A DNA stretch of 64,000 nucleotides from Streptomyces sp. ISL-94 (GTDB taxonomy: Bacteria > Actinomycetota > Actinomycetes > Streptomycetales > Streptomycetaceae), in assembly GCF_018614075.1 (NCBI RefSeq), contig NZ_JAGGOZ010000113.1, positions 55,943 to 119,942 of the forward strand, written 5' to 3'. This document shows, piece after piece, positions 29,441 to 36,672 of the stretch. The notes under the pieces were generated by a model that was not told where the DNA came from, ran no database searches, and saw only the letters and a list, made by a program, of their open reading frames with translations. Each line of letters opens with the position of its first letter. The stretch's first letter is position 1. The translations under genes and the position numbers were made by a program.

Positions 29441-30642
29441 TCACCGCGCGGGACGACCGCCGCCGCACCTTCGAGACCGTGCCCCCCGGGGTGGAGGCGG
29501 CCAGCTGGTGGGGCCGGGCCTGGGTGTCGGCGCTGGAGGAGGCCTCCGGCGACACGGCCCGCCTGGCCCGGGGCCGTACGTACGCCGCCGAGGGCCACGT
29601 CGACGCGGTCACCGTCACCCCCGGCCGGATCGTGGCGTACGTACGGGGCAGCCGGCCCCGCCCGTACCGCACCGAGCTGACCCTGCCCGCTTTCGCGGAC
29701 GCCGAGTGGGCCGAGCTCCTGGAGGCGGTGGCAGCCGATCCCGGAGCCCTCGCCGCCCTGCTGGAGCGCGAGGTTCCGCAGTCGCTCGCGCAGGACATCC
29801 TGCCCGCCGCGGGCGAGCTCCACCCGCACTGCTCCTGCCCTGACTTCGGACGTCCGCCGTGCAAGCACGCGGCCGCCCTCTGCTACCGGGCGGCCCGCCT
29901 CCTCGACGAAGACCCCTTCGTGCTGCTGCTCCTGCGCGGCCGCGGCGAGCGGGAGCTGCTCGACGAGCTCGCCCGCCGCAACGCCGCCCACGCCGCGCGC
30001 GAACAGCCCGACGCCTCGCCCGATTTCCCCGGCGTCCCGGCCAGGGTGGCGCTCGCCCGCACCAGCCTGCCGCTGCTGCCCGCGCCGCTCGCCGCCCCCG
30101 CCGCCGCGGGCCTCCCGCCCGCCTACCCGGCCGATCCCGTGGCCCCGGACCCGCTCGCCCTGGACCAGCTCGCCTCCGACGCCGCGGTCCGCGCCCTCGA
30201 CATCCTGACCACCGCCGAGGACCCGATCGCCGGGCTCAGCCTCTGGCAGGACGCCGTCCGGCTGGCCTCCGCGCACGCCACGGCCGGCCTCACCGGCGCG
30301 GCCCGCACCCTCTACCGCGACCTGGCCCGCGCCACGGGCCGCACCACCACCGACCTCGCCCGGGCCGCCGCGGCCTGGCGCCAGGGCGGCCGCCCCGCCC
30401 TGGCCGCCCTCGAAGAGCCCTGGGACCCGCCGGCCGGCCCCTTCGACCGCGCCCGCCCGGCCCTCATCGCCGCCGCCCAGGGCTCCTTCCGCCCCGACCG
30501 CAACCGCCTCACGACCCGCACCCGCCAGCTCCGCCTGGGCCGCGATGCCCTCTGGTACGCCTACGAGTCCCGCCCGGACGCCGAGGACTGGTGGCCCACG
30601 GGACGGCCCTCCCCGGACCCGGTCACCGCCCTGCTGCACTGA
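29437..30642 (+). CDS. SWIM zinc-finger protein
   Basis: 401 aa, overlapping the helicase gene by 4 bp. The zinc-binding SWIM motif CxCx(n)CxH is HCSCPDFGRPPCKHAAAL at about residues 130-147. The N-terminal FETVPPGVEAASWWGRAWVSALEE is the conserved opening of bacterial SWIM proteins found beside SNF2 helicases. The C-terminal half is Ala/Pro/Arg-rich with RTLYRDLARATGR. SWIM domains bind DNA or proteins, and this one is probably the dedicated partner of the helicase. The 3' end overlaps the convergent HAD gene by 20 bp. Confidence 0.88.
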   Translation: MITARDDRRRTFETVPPGVEAASWWGRAWVSALEEASGDTARLARGRTYAAEGHVDAVTVTPGRIVAYVRGSRPRPYRTELTLPAFADAEWAELLEAVAADPGALAALLEREVPQSLAQDILPAAGELHPHCSCPDFGRPPCKHAAALCYRAARLLDEDPFVLLLLRGRGERELLDELARRNAAHAAREQPDASPDFPGVPARVALARTSLPLLPAPLAAPAAAGLPPAYPADPVAPDPLALDQLASDAAVRALDILTTAEDPIAGLSLWQDAVRLASAHATAGLTGAARTLYRDLARATGRTTTDLARAAAAWRQGGRPALAALEEPWDPPAGPFDRARPALIAAAQGSFRPDRNRLTTRTRQLRLGRDALWYAYESRPDAEDWWPTGRPSPDPVTALLH

Positions 30643-31171
30643 TCCCGGCCGCCCAGCGCGTCAACGTACTGAAGTCGCGGTCGCGGAGGCCGTGGCGGGG
30701 GTGGATGCGCAGGAGGAGCGCAGGGGTCGGGTGGTGGGCGGCGACCCAGGTGCGGTCGGCGGGGGTGATCATGTCGTCGACCCAGGCGAAGGGCCGGCCG
30801 GCCGCCCAGTCGACGAGGGGGCGCGTCTTCCAGGAGAGGCCGTCCGGGTCGCGGGCGAAGAGCTCCGGCCATTCGACGACAGGAAGATCACCGGGAAGTC
30901 CGATGTGCGGGGCGATCATCGTGTTGGCCTGGTGCGTCCAGGCGGTGGCCCAGGTGAGCTCGAAGGGCAGGGCCAGCAGCCGGGGGCCGTGGGAGGGGTG
31001 GAGGCGGACCCGCGCGCCGCGGCGGGCGCTGCGGGATTCCGGGTCGCGGTAGGAGAGCCAGACATCCGGCTTCATTCGGTGGCTGGTGTAGCCGCGTAGG
31101 CGGGCGAAGGGCGACCGGAAGGGGTTGAGCGGGCCGTCCACGTCGAGGAGGAGCAGCGGTCGTTCAGTCAT
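30623..31171 (-). CDS. HAD-like domain protein
   Basis: 182 aa. The opening MTERPLLLLDVDGPLNPF is the HAD motif I (DxDG); WATAWTHQANTMIAPHIGLP and FAWVDDMITPADRTW match the second half of the small HAD family related to the phosphatase module of RNA-repair proteins (HAD_2/SAK type). The motif III lysine is not obvious. It is probably a cytoplasmic phosphohydrolase with unknown substrate. It overlaps the SWIM gene tail to tail by 20 bp. Confidence 0.8.
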   Translation of the reverse strand: MTERPLLLLDVDGPLNPFRSPFARLRGYTSHRMKPDVWLSYRDPESRSARRGARVRLHPSHGPRLLALPFELTWATAWTHQANTMIAPHIGLPGDLPVVEWPELFARDPDGLSWKTRPLVDWAAGRPFAWVDDMITPADRTWVAAHHPTPALLLRIHPRHGLRDRDFSTLTRWAAGISAAGR

Positions 31172-31219
31172 GAAGTAGGGACTACCCAGTACACGATGGA
31201 GTGAAATGCCTACCGGCTC

Positions 31220-31247
31220 TATAACCCGAATGGGTTGAGCGCGTTGT
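31220..31247 (+). promoter_or_regulatory. candidate sigma-BldN promoter of the chaplin gene
   Basis: TATAAC (31220-31225), 16 bases, CGTTGT (31242-31247). From memory the BldN consensus is CGTAAC-N16-17-CGTTGT/A, and chaplin genes are known BldN targets. The -10 matches fully and the -35 in four of six positions. The leader would be ~45 nt. Confidence 0.55.
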
Positions 31248-31298
31248 TTCCGGTGCGGGCACGATGCCCGTGGAACCCTCCGGAAGGCAGGAAAACTG

Positions 31299-31982
31299 AT
31301 GCGTCACAGTCGTCGGAATGGCTTGATCGCGGCGGTGGTTGCGGGAGGTGGGCTGGCGGTCGCGGGCGTGGGCGGATTCGCGTACGCCGATGCGGACGCG
31401 GGCGGGCAGGCGGAGCGGTCGCCGGGGCTGCTGTCCGGGAATCTGGTGCAACTGCCGGTGCACGTCCCGGTGAACGTGTGCGGGAACACGGTGAGCGTGG
31501 TCGGCGTGCTCAACTCGGCCGCCGGCAACCGCTGTACGAACGCGAATCCGGAGCCGGGGCCCTCGAATCCGTCGTCCCATCCGTCGCACCAGTCGAAACC
31601 CGGGACCGGCAACCACGGCGGAGCCGTCGCGGAAGGGCGCGGAAAGGATTCCCCCGGGCTGCTGTCCGGCAACGGCCTCCAGCTCCCGGTCGACGTGCCC
31701 GTGAACATCAGCGGCAACGCGGTGAGCGTCGTCGGGATCGGCAACAGCTCCCACGGGAACAGCTCGGTCAACGGGGAGGCCCCCACCGGCGGCAAGCCGC
31801 CCCAGCCACCCGTCACCGAGCAGCCCGTGACCCCGACCCCGACCCCGACCCCGCCCGCCCCGCCGCGGCCCGGCGAGTCCCTCGCCCACACCGGCGCCGA
31901 CGGCATCGGCTACCTGATCCCCGGTGGGGGAGCCCTGCTGCTGGGCGGCGTGCTCCTCTACCGCCGCTTCCGGCTCACCTAG
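31299..31982 (+). CDS. long chaplin with sortase signal
   Basis: 227 aa cell-surface amyloid protein of aerial hyphae. Signal peptide (RHSRRNGLIAAVVAGGGLAVAGVGGFAYA), then chaplin domain 1 (SPGLLSGNLVQLPVHVPVNVCGNTVSVVGVLN, with two Cys), a Ser/His/Gly linker, chaplin domain 2 (SPGLLSGNGLQLPVDVPVNISGNAVSVVGIGN) in which both Cys are replaced by Ser, a Pro/Thr stalk, and a sorting signal LAHTG plus membrane segment and RRFR. This is the ChpA-C type, anchored to peptidoglycan by sortase and thought to display the short secreted chaplins. AGGAAA lies upstream of the ATG. The gene overlaps DUF2293 tail to tail by 8 bp. Confidence 0.95.
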   Translation: MRHSRRNGLIAAVVAGGGLAVAGVGGFAYADADAGGQAERSPGLLSGNLVQLPVHVPVNVCGNTVSVVGVLNSAAGNRCTNANPEPGPSNPSSHPSHQSKPGTGNHGGAVAEGRGKDSPGLLSGNGLQLPVDVPVNISGNAVSVVGIGNSSHGNSSVNGEAPTGGKPPQPPVTEQPVTPTPTPTPPAPPRPGESLAHTGADGIGYLIPGGGALLLGGVLLYRRFRLT

Positions 31983-32631
31983 GCACCCGGCGCCAGCCGT
32001 CCAGGATGGCGTCGATCTGCGCCGCCAGCCGGGCCCGGGCCGCGAACCGCGGAACGCCGGCCATCAGCAGGGCGTCGTACTCGGTGTCGGTGTGCCGCAC
32101 GGCGGCCCGTACCGCGACCGAGACCGCCGGCTCGTCGAGGGCCCGGCCGGCCGCGGTGCGGCCCACCCGCCCGCTGCCGCGCACCGAGGCGTGCGTGGCT
32201 ATCGCCACGGCCCGATCGGCCGGGCACCCGGGGAACAGCCGCACGATCTCGGCGGCGAAGGCCGCCGTGAACCGGGTGTCCTCGGCGGCGCGGCGCAGCC
32301 GGTCGCGCTCCCTGCGCCGCGCCCGCGCCTCGGCGTCCGCGAGGCAGGCGCGCTCCGCCCGGGCCAGGGCGGCATCCTCGACGAGGAGGCCCAGACGCTC
32401 GTAGCGGCGGCGGCGCCGGTTGAAGCGGAGGACGACGGCACTGAGCGAACTCGCCTTACGGGAGCGACGGGTCAGCGCCGCGTCTCCGCGCGGAAGGTAG
32501 ACCAGATGTCCGAGATCGGCGCAGTCGAGGCAGCGCGGGACACCCGCCTCGCGCACCAGGTGCCGGAGCGGGCCCTGCCGGCACTCCGCGCAGTGGATCT
32601 GCTTCCCGGACTCGAACACCACCAAGCTCAT
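31975..32631 (-). CDS. DUF2293 domain protein
   Basis: 218 aa, cytoplasmic. N-terminal CAEC (Cys14/17) and CLDC (Cys34/37) form a likely zinc ribbon. The middle is a long, highly charged helix (RRRRRYERLGLL...RARRRERDRLRRAAEDTRF) and the C-terminal domain (IVRLFPGCPADRAVAIATHASVRGSGRVGR) is DUF2293. Function unknown; the charge suggests nucleic-acid or ribosome contact. ATG 32631 starts the family-typical MSLVVFESGKQ; the frame runs ~30 codons further upstream without family similarity. Confidence 0.85.
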   Translation of the reverse strand: MSLVVFESGKQIHCAECRQGPLRHLVREAGVPRCLDCADLGHLVYLPRGDAALTRRSRKASSLSAVVLRFNRRRRRYERLGLLVEDAALARAERACLADAEARARRRERDRLRRAAEDTRFTAAFAAEIVRLFPGCPADRAVAIATHASVRGSGRVGRTAAGRALDEPAVSVAVRAAVRHTDTEYDALLMAGVPRFAARARLAAQIDAILDGWRRVPR

Positions 32632-32772
32632 ACCGATGTGATACCGCCGCCCGGGCCGCCTATCACCTGGAGCGGGATGGAGGTTGCGATTTCGCCAACT
32701 CGGCCTGTTCGGCCGGATGTCCACCTACCGTGACGCCAGCGGGCCGAGCGGTGGCCCGTGGAGGAGGGGGAC

Positions 32773-33162
32773 ATGGGTGGACGGCAGGCGACAGCGCGGC
32801 CTCCGAGGGCAGCGGCCCCGGGCGATCTCGTCGGCAGGGAGATAGTCATCGAACCCGGCGGCTGCACCGGCTGGCACTACCACGGGGTACCGCTGATCGC
32901 CCTGCTCAAGTCCGGGACGCTGACACGGATCCTGCACGACCACACGGTCGTGGTGCACCACGCAGGGTCCAGCTTCGTCGAGCCGGCCGGCATCCGGCAC
33001 ATCCATCTCGGACGCAACCTGGGCACCGAGCCGGTCGTGCTCTACGTGACCTGCACCCTGGCCGAGGACGACCCCCTGTCCATACCCGCGCCGGCCCGGG
33101 AGTGCCGGTGCGGCTCACACGAGCCGGCGTATCTCCCCGCGCACCCGGCAGAAGCCTCCTGA
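32773..33162 (+). CDS. cupin domain protein
   Basis: 129 aa from ATG 32773, with GGAGGAGGGGG just upstream (an in-frame GTG at 32758 is less likely). A small single cupin: metal-binding GCTGWHYHGVPLIALLKSGT and EPAGIRHIHLGRN provide three His and a possible Glu. The C-terminus has Cys-rich ARECRCGSHEP. No enzymatic activity can be assigned. It is divergent from DUF2293. Confidence 0.8.
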   Translation: MGGRQATARPPRAAAPGDLVGREIVIEPGGCTGWHYHGVPLIALLKSGTLTRILHDHTVVVHHAGSSFVEPAGIRHIHLGRNLGTEPVVLYVTCTLAEDDPLSIPAPARECRCGSHEPAYLPAHPAEAS

Positions 33163-33372
33163 GGTCGCGCGCAGCCCGTCGACCACGTACCGGTCGGCCA
33201 CCTCGCGTATCCCGCGCGGGATCTGCCCATTCGAGCCGGGCTCGAAGCCTCCCGGCACCACCTGCACCCCTATCCGCCCGCCCTGCTGGAGGCACTCCGC
33301 TGCCACGCCGCCCGCCGGGGCCGCGCCCTGGGCCACCCTTGACAATGGGCTGGTGCAGCTGGAAGCGATCAC
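33115..33372 (-). CDS. possible small ORF opposite the cupin/kinase gap
   Basis: 85 codons, of which RIGVQVVPGGFEPGSNGQIP and ADRYVVDGLRATSGG have protein-like composition. It overlaps the 3' end of the cupin gene by 48 bp and the 5' end of the kinase-like gene by 20 bp. It has no ribosome binding site and I recognise no family. It may be a gene remnant or chance. Confidence 0.2.
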   Translation of the reverse strand: MIASSCTSPLSRVAQGAAPAGGVAAECLQQGGRIGVQVVPGGFEPGSNGQIPRGIREVADRYVVDGLRATSGGFCRVRGEIRRLV

Positions 33373-34000
33373 ATGGCAGCGGATGGCCGAGCGGCTCGCC
33401 GGTCACCTCGACGACCCCGACATCCTGCCCGGCGAGGGCAGTTGGCAGCGGGTGGGCATCGACGGAGCGCCGGCCGCCGGGACCGGCGTCCTCGCCGGGC
33501 ACCTCGCCGACGCTCTGCGGACGCGCGGGCGGTCGGTCCTGGTGGTACCGGCCGAGGGCTTCCTGCGGCCTGCCTCCCTCCGCTTCGAGTACGGCCGCGA
33601 GGACGTGGACTCGTACCTCGGCGGCTGGTACGACACGGCCGCCCTCTGGCGGGAGGTGTTCGGCCCCACGGACCCCGGCGGTACCGGCCGGGTGCTGCCC
33701 GATCTGTGGGACCCGGCGACCGACCGTGCGACCCGCAGCCCCTACACCGAACTCCCGCCCGGCGGCGTGGTGATCGTGCACGGCCCGCTCCTGCTGGGCC
33801 ACTGGTTCCCCTTCGACCTCAGCGTCCACATCCGGCTCTCCCCGGGCGCGCTCGCCCGTCGCACCGAGGAGTCCGCGCGCTGGACCCTGCCGGCCTTCGC
33901 GCGCTACGAGGCGGACACCGACCCGGCGTCGGCCGCCGACGCGCTGGTCCGGGCCGACGACCCCCGCCATCCCGCCTGGACCGGCATCCGCAACCAGTAG
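33353..34000 (+). CDS. uridine kinase-like protein with degenerate P-loop
   Basis: 215 aa. The layout is that of small nucleoside kinases (uridine kinase/UDK-like): WQRVGIDGAPAAGTGVLAGHLADALRTRG in the P-loop position, VLVVPAEGFLRPASLRFEYGRED, DSYLGGWYD, GGVVIVHGPLLLGHWFPFDLSVHI and RRTEESARWTLPAFARYEAD near the end. The P-loop should read GxxxxGK(S/T); here it reads GAPAAGTG with Thr in place of Lys, so ATP binding by the usual mechanism is doubtful. GTG 33353 follows GACAAT by 6-7 nt and may be leaderless. It is convergent with the pseudouridine kinase gene. Confidence 0.75.
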   Translation: MQLEAITWQRMAERLAGHLDDPDILPGEGSWQRVGIDGAPAAGTGVLAGHLADALRTRGRSVLVVPAEGFLRPASLRFEYGREDVDSYLGGWYDTAALWREVFGPTDPGGTGRVLPDLWDPATDRATRSPYTELPPGGVVIVHGPLLLGHWFPFDLSVHIRLSPGALARRTEESARWTLPAFARYEADTDPASAADALVRADDPRHPAWTGIRNQ

Positions 34001-34020
34001 GCCGGCCATCCCCCGTACGT

Positions 34021-34983
34021 TTACGGCCTGCCGCCCAGGCGGGTGACGGCAAGCGCCGCCGTGTGGCAGCCGGCGCGGGCGGCCTCCGCCGGGTCCGCCC
34101 CCGCCAGGCGGGCCGCGAGGAAGCCGCCGGTGAACGCGTCCCCGGCGCCCGTGGAGTCCACCGCGTCGGCCGGCTCCGCGGCGACCTCGGCGGTGATCCG
34201 CCCCCGCTCGGCGACCAGCGCGCCCGCCGCGCCCCGCGTGACCACCACCAGCGGTATCCGGCGGCTCAGGTCCGCCGCCGCGCGGGCCAGTCCAGCCGGC
34301 TCCGGCAGCCCGGCGAGCAGCCGGGCCTCGTCCTCGTTGGGCAGCAGTACGTCGGCCCCCGCCACGGCATCGAGGAACCGCCGCGGGCCCAGCGCGATCA
34401 GGAATCCGGCCGAGGCGGGGTCCACGCTCACCGGCACCCCCCGGCCCCGGGCCGCCCGCAGCGCGACCAGGGCCAGCTCCCGGCTGCTGTCGGCGAAGAA
34501 CAGGTAGCCGGACAGGTGCAGGTGGGCCACCCCGTCCAGCAGGGACGGGTGCCAGTCGGCGGGGCACAGCCGCAGCGCGGCCCCGCTGTCCGTCAGGAAG
34601 GTCCGCTCGGCGTCCTTGCCGACCAGCGCGACCACCGTCCCGGTCGGCTCCTCCCGGTCGACCACCAGCCGCGGCCGCACCCCCGCGTCCACCAGCGCCC
34701 GCTCGTGCCACCGCACGGACTCGCTGCCCACCCGGGCGAGGAGCCGTACCTCCGCGGCCCCCGTCTGCGCCGCCCAGCAGGCTGCGTTGGCCCCGGCGCC
34801 GCCCGGCAGGGTGCGGATCCGGGCGGCCGTGTCAGTGGCCGGAGCCAGCGGTTCCGGGTACACCGCCACCACGTCGGTCACCACGTCCCCGACGATCAGC
34901 AGCGCCCCCGGTCCGCCGGGGCGGCCCGCGTCGCCCGTACCGGAGCCGCTCGCGCCGGCCCCACCCCGCCCCGGGCCGCTCAT
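34021..34983 (-). CDS. PfkB-family sugar/nucleoside kinase, probable pseudouridine kinase
   Basis: 320 aa ribokinase-fold kinase. A Gly/Ser-rich lead precedes LLIVGDVVTDVVAVYPEP; LPGGAGANAACWAAQTGA is PfkB signature 1 and ADAVDSTGAGDAFTGGFLAARLAG is signature 2 with the catalytic Asp. ATG 34983 overlaps the psuG stop (ATGA), so the two are co-translated. The pairing identifies it as PsuK: pseudouridine to pseudouridine 5'-phosphate, which PsuG then cleaves. By sequence alone it could be another PfkB kinase. Confidence 0.88.
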   Translation of the reverse strand: MSGPGRGGAGASGSGTGDAGRPGGPGALLIVGDVVTDVVAVYPEPLAPATDTAARIRTLPGGAGANAACWAAQTGAAEVRLLARVGSESVRWHERALVDAGVRPRLVVDREEPTGTVVALVGKDAERTFLTDSGAALRLCPADWHPSLLDGVAHLHLSGYLFFADSSRELALVALRAARGRGVPVSVDPASAGFLIALGPRRFLDAVAGADVLLPNEDEARLLAGLPEPAGLARAAADLSRRIPLVVVTRGAAGALVAERGRITAEVAAEPADAVDSTGAGDAFTGGFLAARLAGADPAEAARAGCHTAALAVTRLGGRP

Positions 34984-35924
34984 GCCCGCGCCGCCCAGGC
35001 CCCCGCGATCAGGGCCCCGAGCCGCACGTTTCCCCGTACGGCCGCCAGGTTCGCCTCCAGCGAGGCGCCGCCCGTCGCCCGCACCAGGAACCCCAGCAGG
35101 AACGGGGTCACCGCCTGCCCCGTGATCCCCCGCTCCCGGCACTCGGCCAGCGCCTCGGCCAGCACCCGGTCGTGAAGCTGCGGATCCAGCTGCTCCTCCT
35201 CCGCCACCGGGTTGGCCACCAGCAGCGCCGATTCCGGGCCCCCCAGCGCGTCCTGAGCGGCCATCACTGCCGCCACCTCCTCCGGCCCCCGCACGGTCCA
35301 GTCCACCGGCTCGCCCGAATCGGCCAGGTAGAAGCCGGGGAACTGCTGCGTCCGGTACCCCAGCACCCCCACCCCCAGCGTCTCCAGCCGCTGCAACGTG
35401 GCCGGCACGTCCAGGATCGACTTCACCCCCGCGCACACCACCGTGATCCGGGTCCGCGCCAGCAGGGAGAGGTCCGCCGACTCGTCCTGCGTCTGCGCCC
35501 ACTCCCGGTGTACGCCGCCCAGCCCGCCCGTGGCGAAGACCCGCAGGCCCGCCCGTGCGGCCAGGAAGGCCGTCGCGGACACCGTCGTCGCCCCGGTCGC
35601 CCCGGTCGCCAGCGCGGGCGCCAGGTCCCGGTGGCCGAGTTTGCGCACGCCGTCCCCGCCCGCGATCCGCTCCAGCTGCGCCTTGTCCAGGCCCGCGTAC
35701 GCCACCCCGTCCACGACCGCGATCGTCGCCGGAACCGCACCCTCCGACCGGACCAGAGCCTCCAGTTCGAGCCCCACCGCCAGATTGCGCGGGCGCGGCA
35801 GGCCGTGCGCGATGATCGTCGACTCCAGGGCCACGACGGGCCTGCGCCGGGCGAGTGCCTCGCGTACCTCTTCGGACAGGACCGGTCCGCCGGACGGGGA
35901 TGCAGTTGCTGTGTGCTGTGACAT
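34980..35924 (-). CDS. psuG: pseudouridine-5'-phosphate glycosidase
   Basis: 314 aa. It cleaves the C-C glycosidic bond of pseudouridine 5'-phosphate to uracil and ribose 5-phosphate. Family motifs: VVALESTIIAHGLPRPRN at the start, IAVVDGVAYAGLDKAQLERIA, RDLAPALATGATGATTVSAT with the catalytic Lys region, VFATGGLGGVHREW, VCAGVKSILDVPATLQRLETLGV and the end TPFLLGFLVRATGGASLEANLAAVRGN. ATG 35924 is chosen; ATG 35936 would add four residues. Together with the overlapping kinase gene it forms a two-gene pseudouridine salvage operon, probably feeding on tRNA/rRNA turnover. Confidence 0.93.
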   Translation of the reverse strand: MSQHTATASPSGGPVLSEEVREALARRRPVVALESTIIAHGLPRPRNLAVGLELEALVRSEGAVPATIAVVDGVAYAGLDKAQLERIAGGDGVRKLGHRDLAPALATGATGATTVSATAFLAARAGLRVFATGGLGGVHREWAQTQDESADLSLLARTRITVVCAGVKSILDVPATLQRLETLGVGVLGYRTQQFPGFYLADSGEPVDWTVRGPEEVAAVMAAQDALGGPESALLVANPVAEEEQLDPQLHDRVLAEALAECRERGITGQAVTPFLLGFLVRATGGASLEANLAAVRGNVRLGALIAGAWAARA

Positions 35925-36007
35925 GTCCCCATCCATGGCACGGGATTCACGCCCCCAAACGCTCTCCCGCCCCAGCCGCCCCAACCTGTCCGAGTAGCGT
36001 TCCCCGG

Positions 36008-36178
36008 GGAACGCCCGGCTTTACGACGAGCCGGCCGACCGTTACGACCTCGTGTACGCGCAGCGGGACCCGAGCCCCGCCCGCCGGGGCCGGGCCCGCG
36101 ACAGCCGTTGGCCGAAACCTGCGGGTCCTTGCGCCCGGTGGCCTGCTCGCGACCGGACGGGGCGACCGGACGGGGTGA
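36008..36178 (+). pseudogene. decayed methyltransferase fragment
   Basis: Two out-of-frame pieces on the plus strand look like a SAM methyltransferase: LYDEPADRYDLVYAQRD at about 36015-36071 and NLRVLAPGGLLATG at about 36112-36155 in another frame. No intact gene can be drawn through them. The rest of the psuG-cupin gap holds only the cupin promoter. Confidence 0.4.
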
Positions 36179-36264
36179 CTGGACAGAGTGGCCCGTCGGC
36201 CGGGCGGTTGCTGGACGTTCCGTTCACCGCGCCGTGCGGGCGGCCCGGATTAGGTTGGCGCGCC

Positions 36265-36672
36265 ATGAGCACCAGTGATCACGTAGCAGCAGCAGCAGCA
36301 GCAGCAGCTGCCGAGCCGGCCCCCGCCTCCTTCGTCGTCTCCGTAGCCGATGTCCCCGACGCCGAGCTGGGGGCCGAGGACCTCGACCCCGAACAGATCG
36401 TCTCCGGCGCGCCCGTGGTGACGGGCAAGGTGCTGTGGGAGTCGGCGGACGGCAGCCAGGTGCGCGGCATCTGGCAGATCACCCCGGGCGTGGTCACCGA
36501 CGTCGAGGCCGACGAGCTGTTCGTGGTGGTCAGCGGCCGCGCCACCATCGAGGTCGAGGGCGGCGGGACCCTGGAGGTGGGCCCCGGCAGCGCCTGCGTG
36601 CTCCGGGAGGGCGACAAGACGACCTGGACCGTGCACGAGACGCTCCGCAAGGCCTACCACATCAGCTACTGA
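36265..36672 (+). CDS. cupin domain protein (DUF861-like)
   Basis: 135 aa. An N-terminal run of nine Ala, encoded by a GCA microsatellite near 36284-36309, is followed by a cupin of the DUF861 type: GKVLWESADGSQVRGIWQITPGVVTD, ADELFVVVSGRATIEVEGG and GDKTTWTVHETLRKAYHISY. Members are small metal-binding or ureidoglycolate-hydrolase-like proteins without clear activity here. A -10 like TAGGTT (36251-36256) ends 8 nt before the ATG and there is no ribosome binding site, suggesting leaderless expression. It overlaps the convergent MFS gene by 11 bp. Confidence 0.85.
   Translation: MSTSDHVAAAAAAAAAEPAPASFVVSVADVPDAELGAEDLDPEQIVSGAPVVTGKVLWESADGSQVRGIWQITPGVVTDVEADELFVVVSGRATIEVEGGGTLEVGPGSACVLREGDKTTWTVHETLRKAYHISY

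Noticed and set aside
36284..36309. Phase-variable GCA microsatellite
   Set aside because: The unit is a codon, so length changes only alter an Ala run and cannot switch the gene off.
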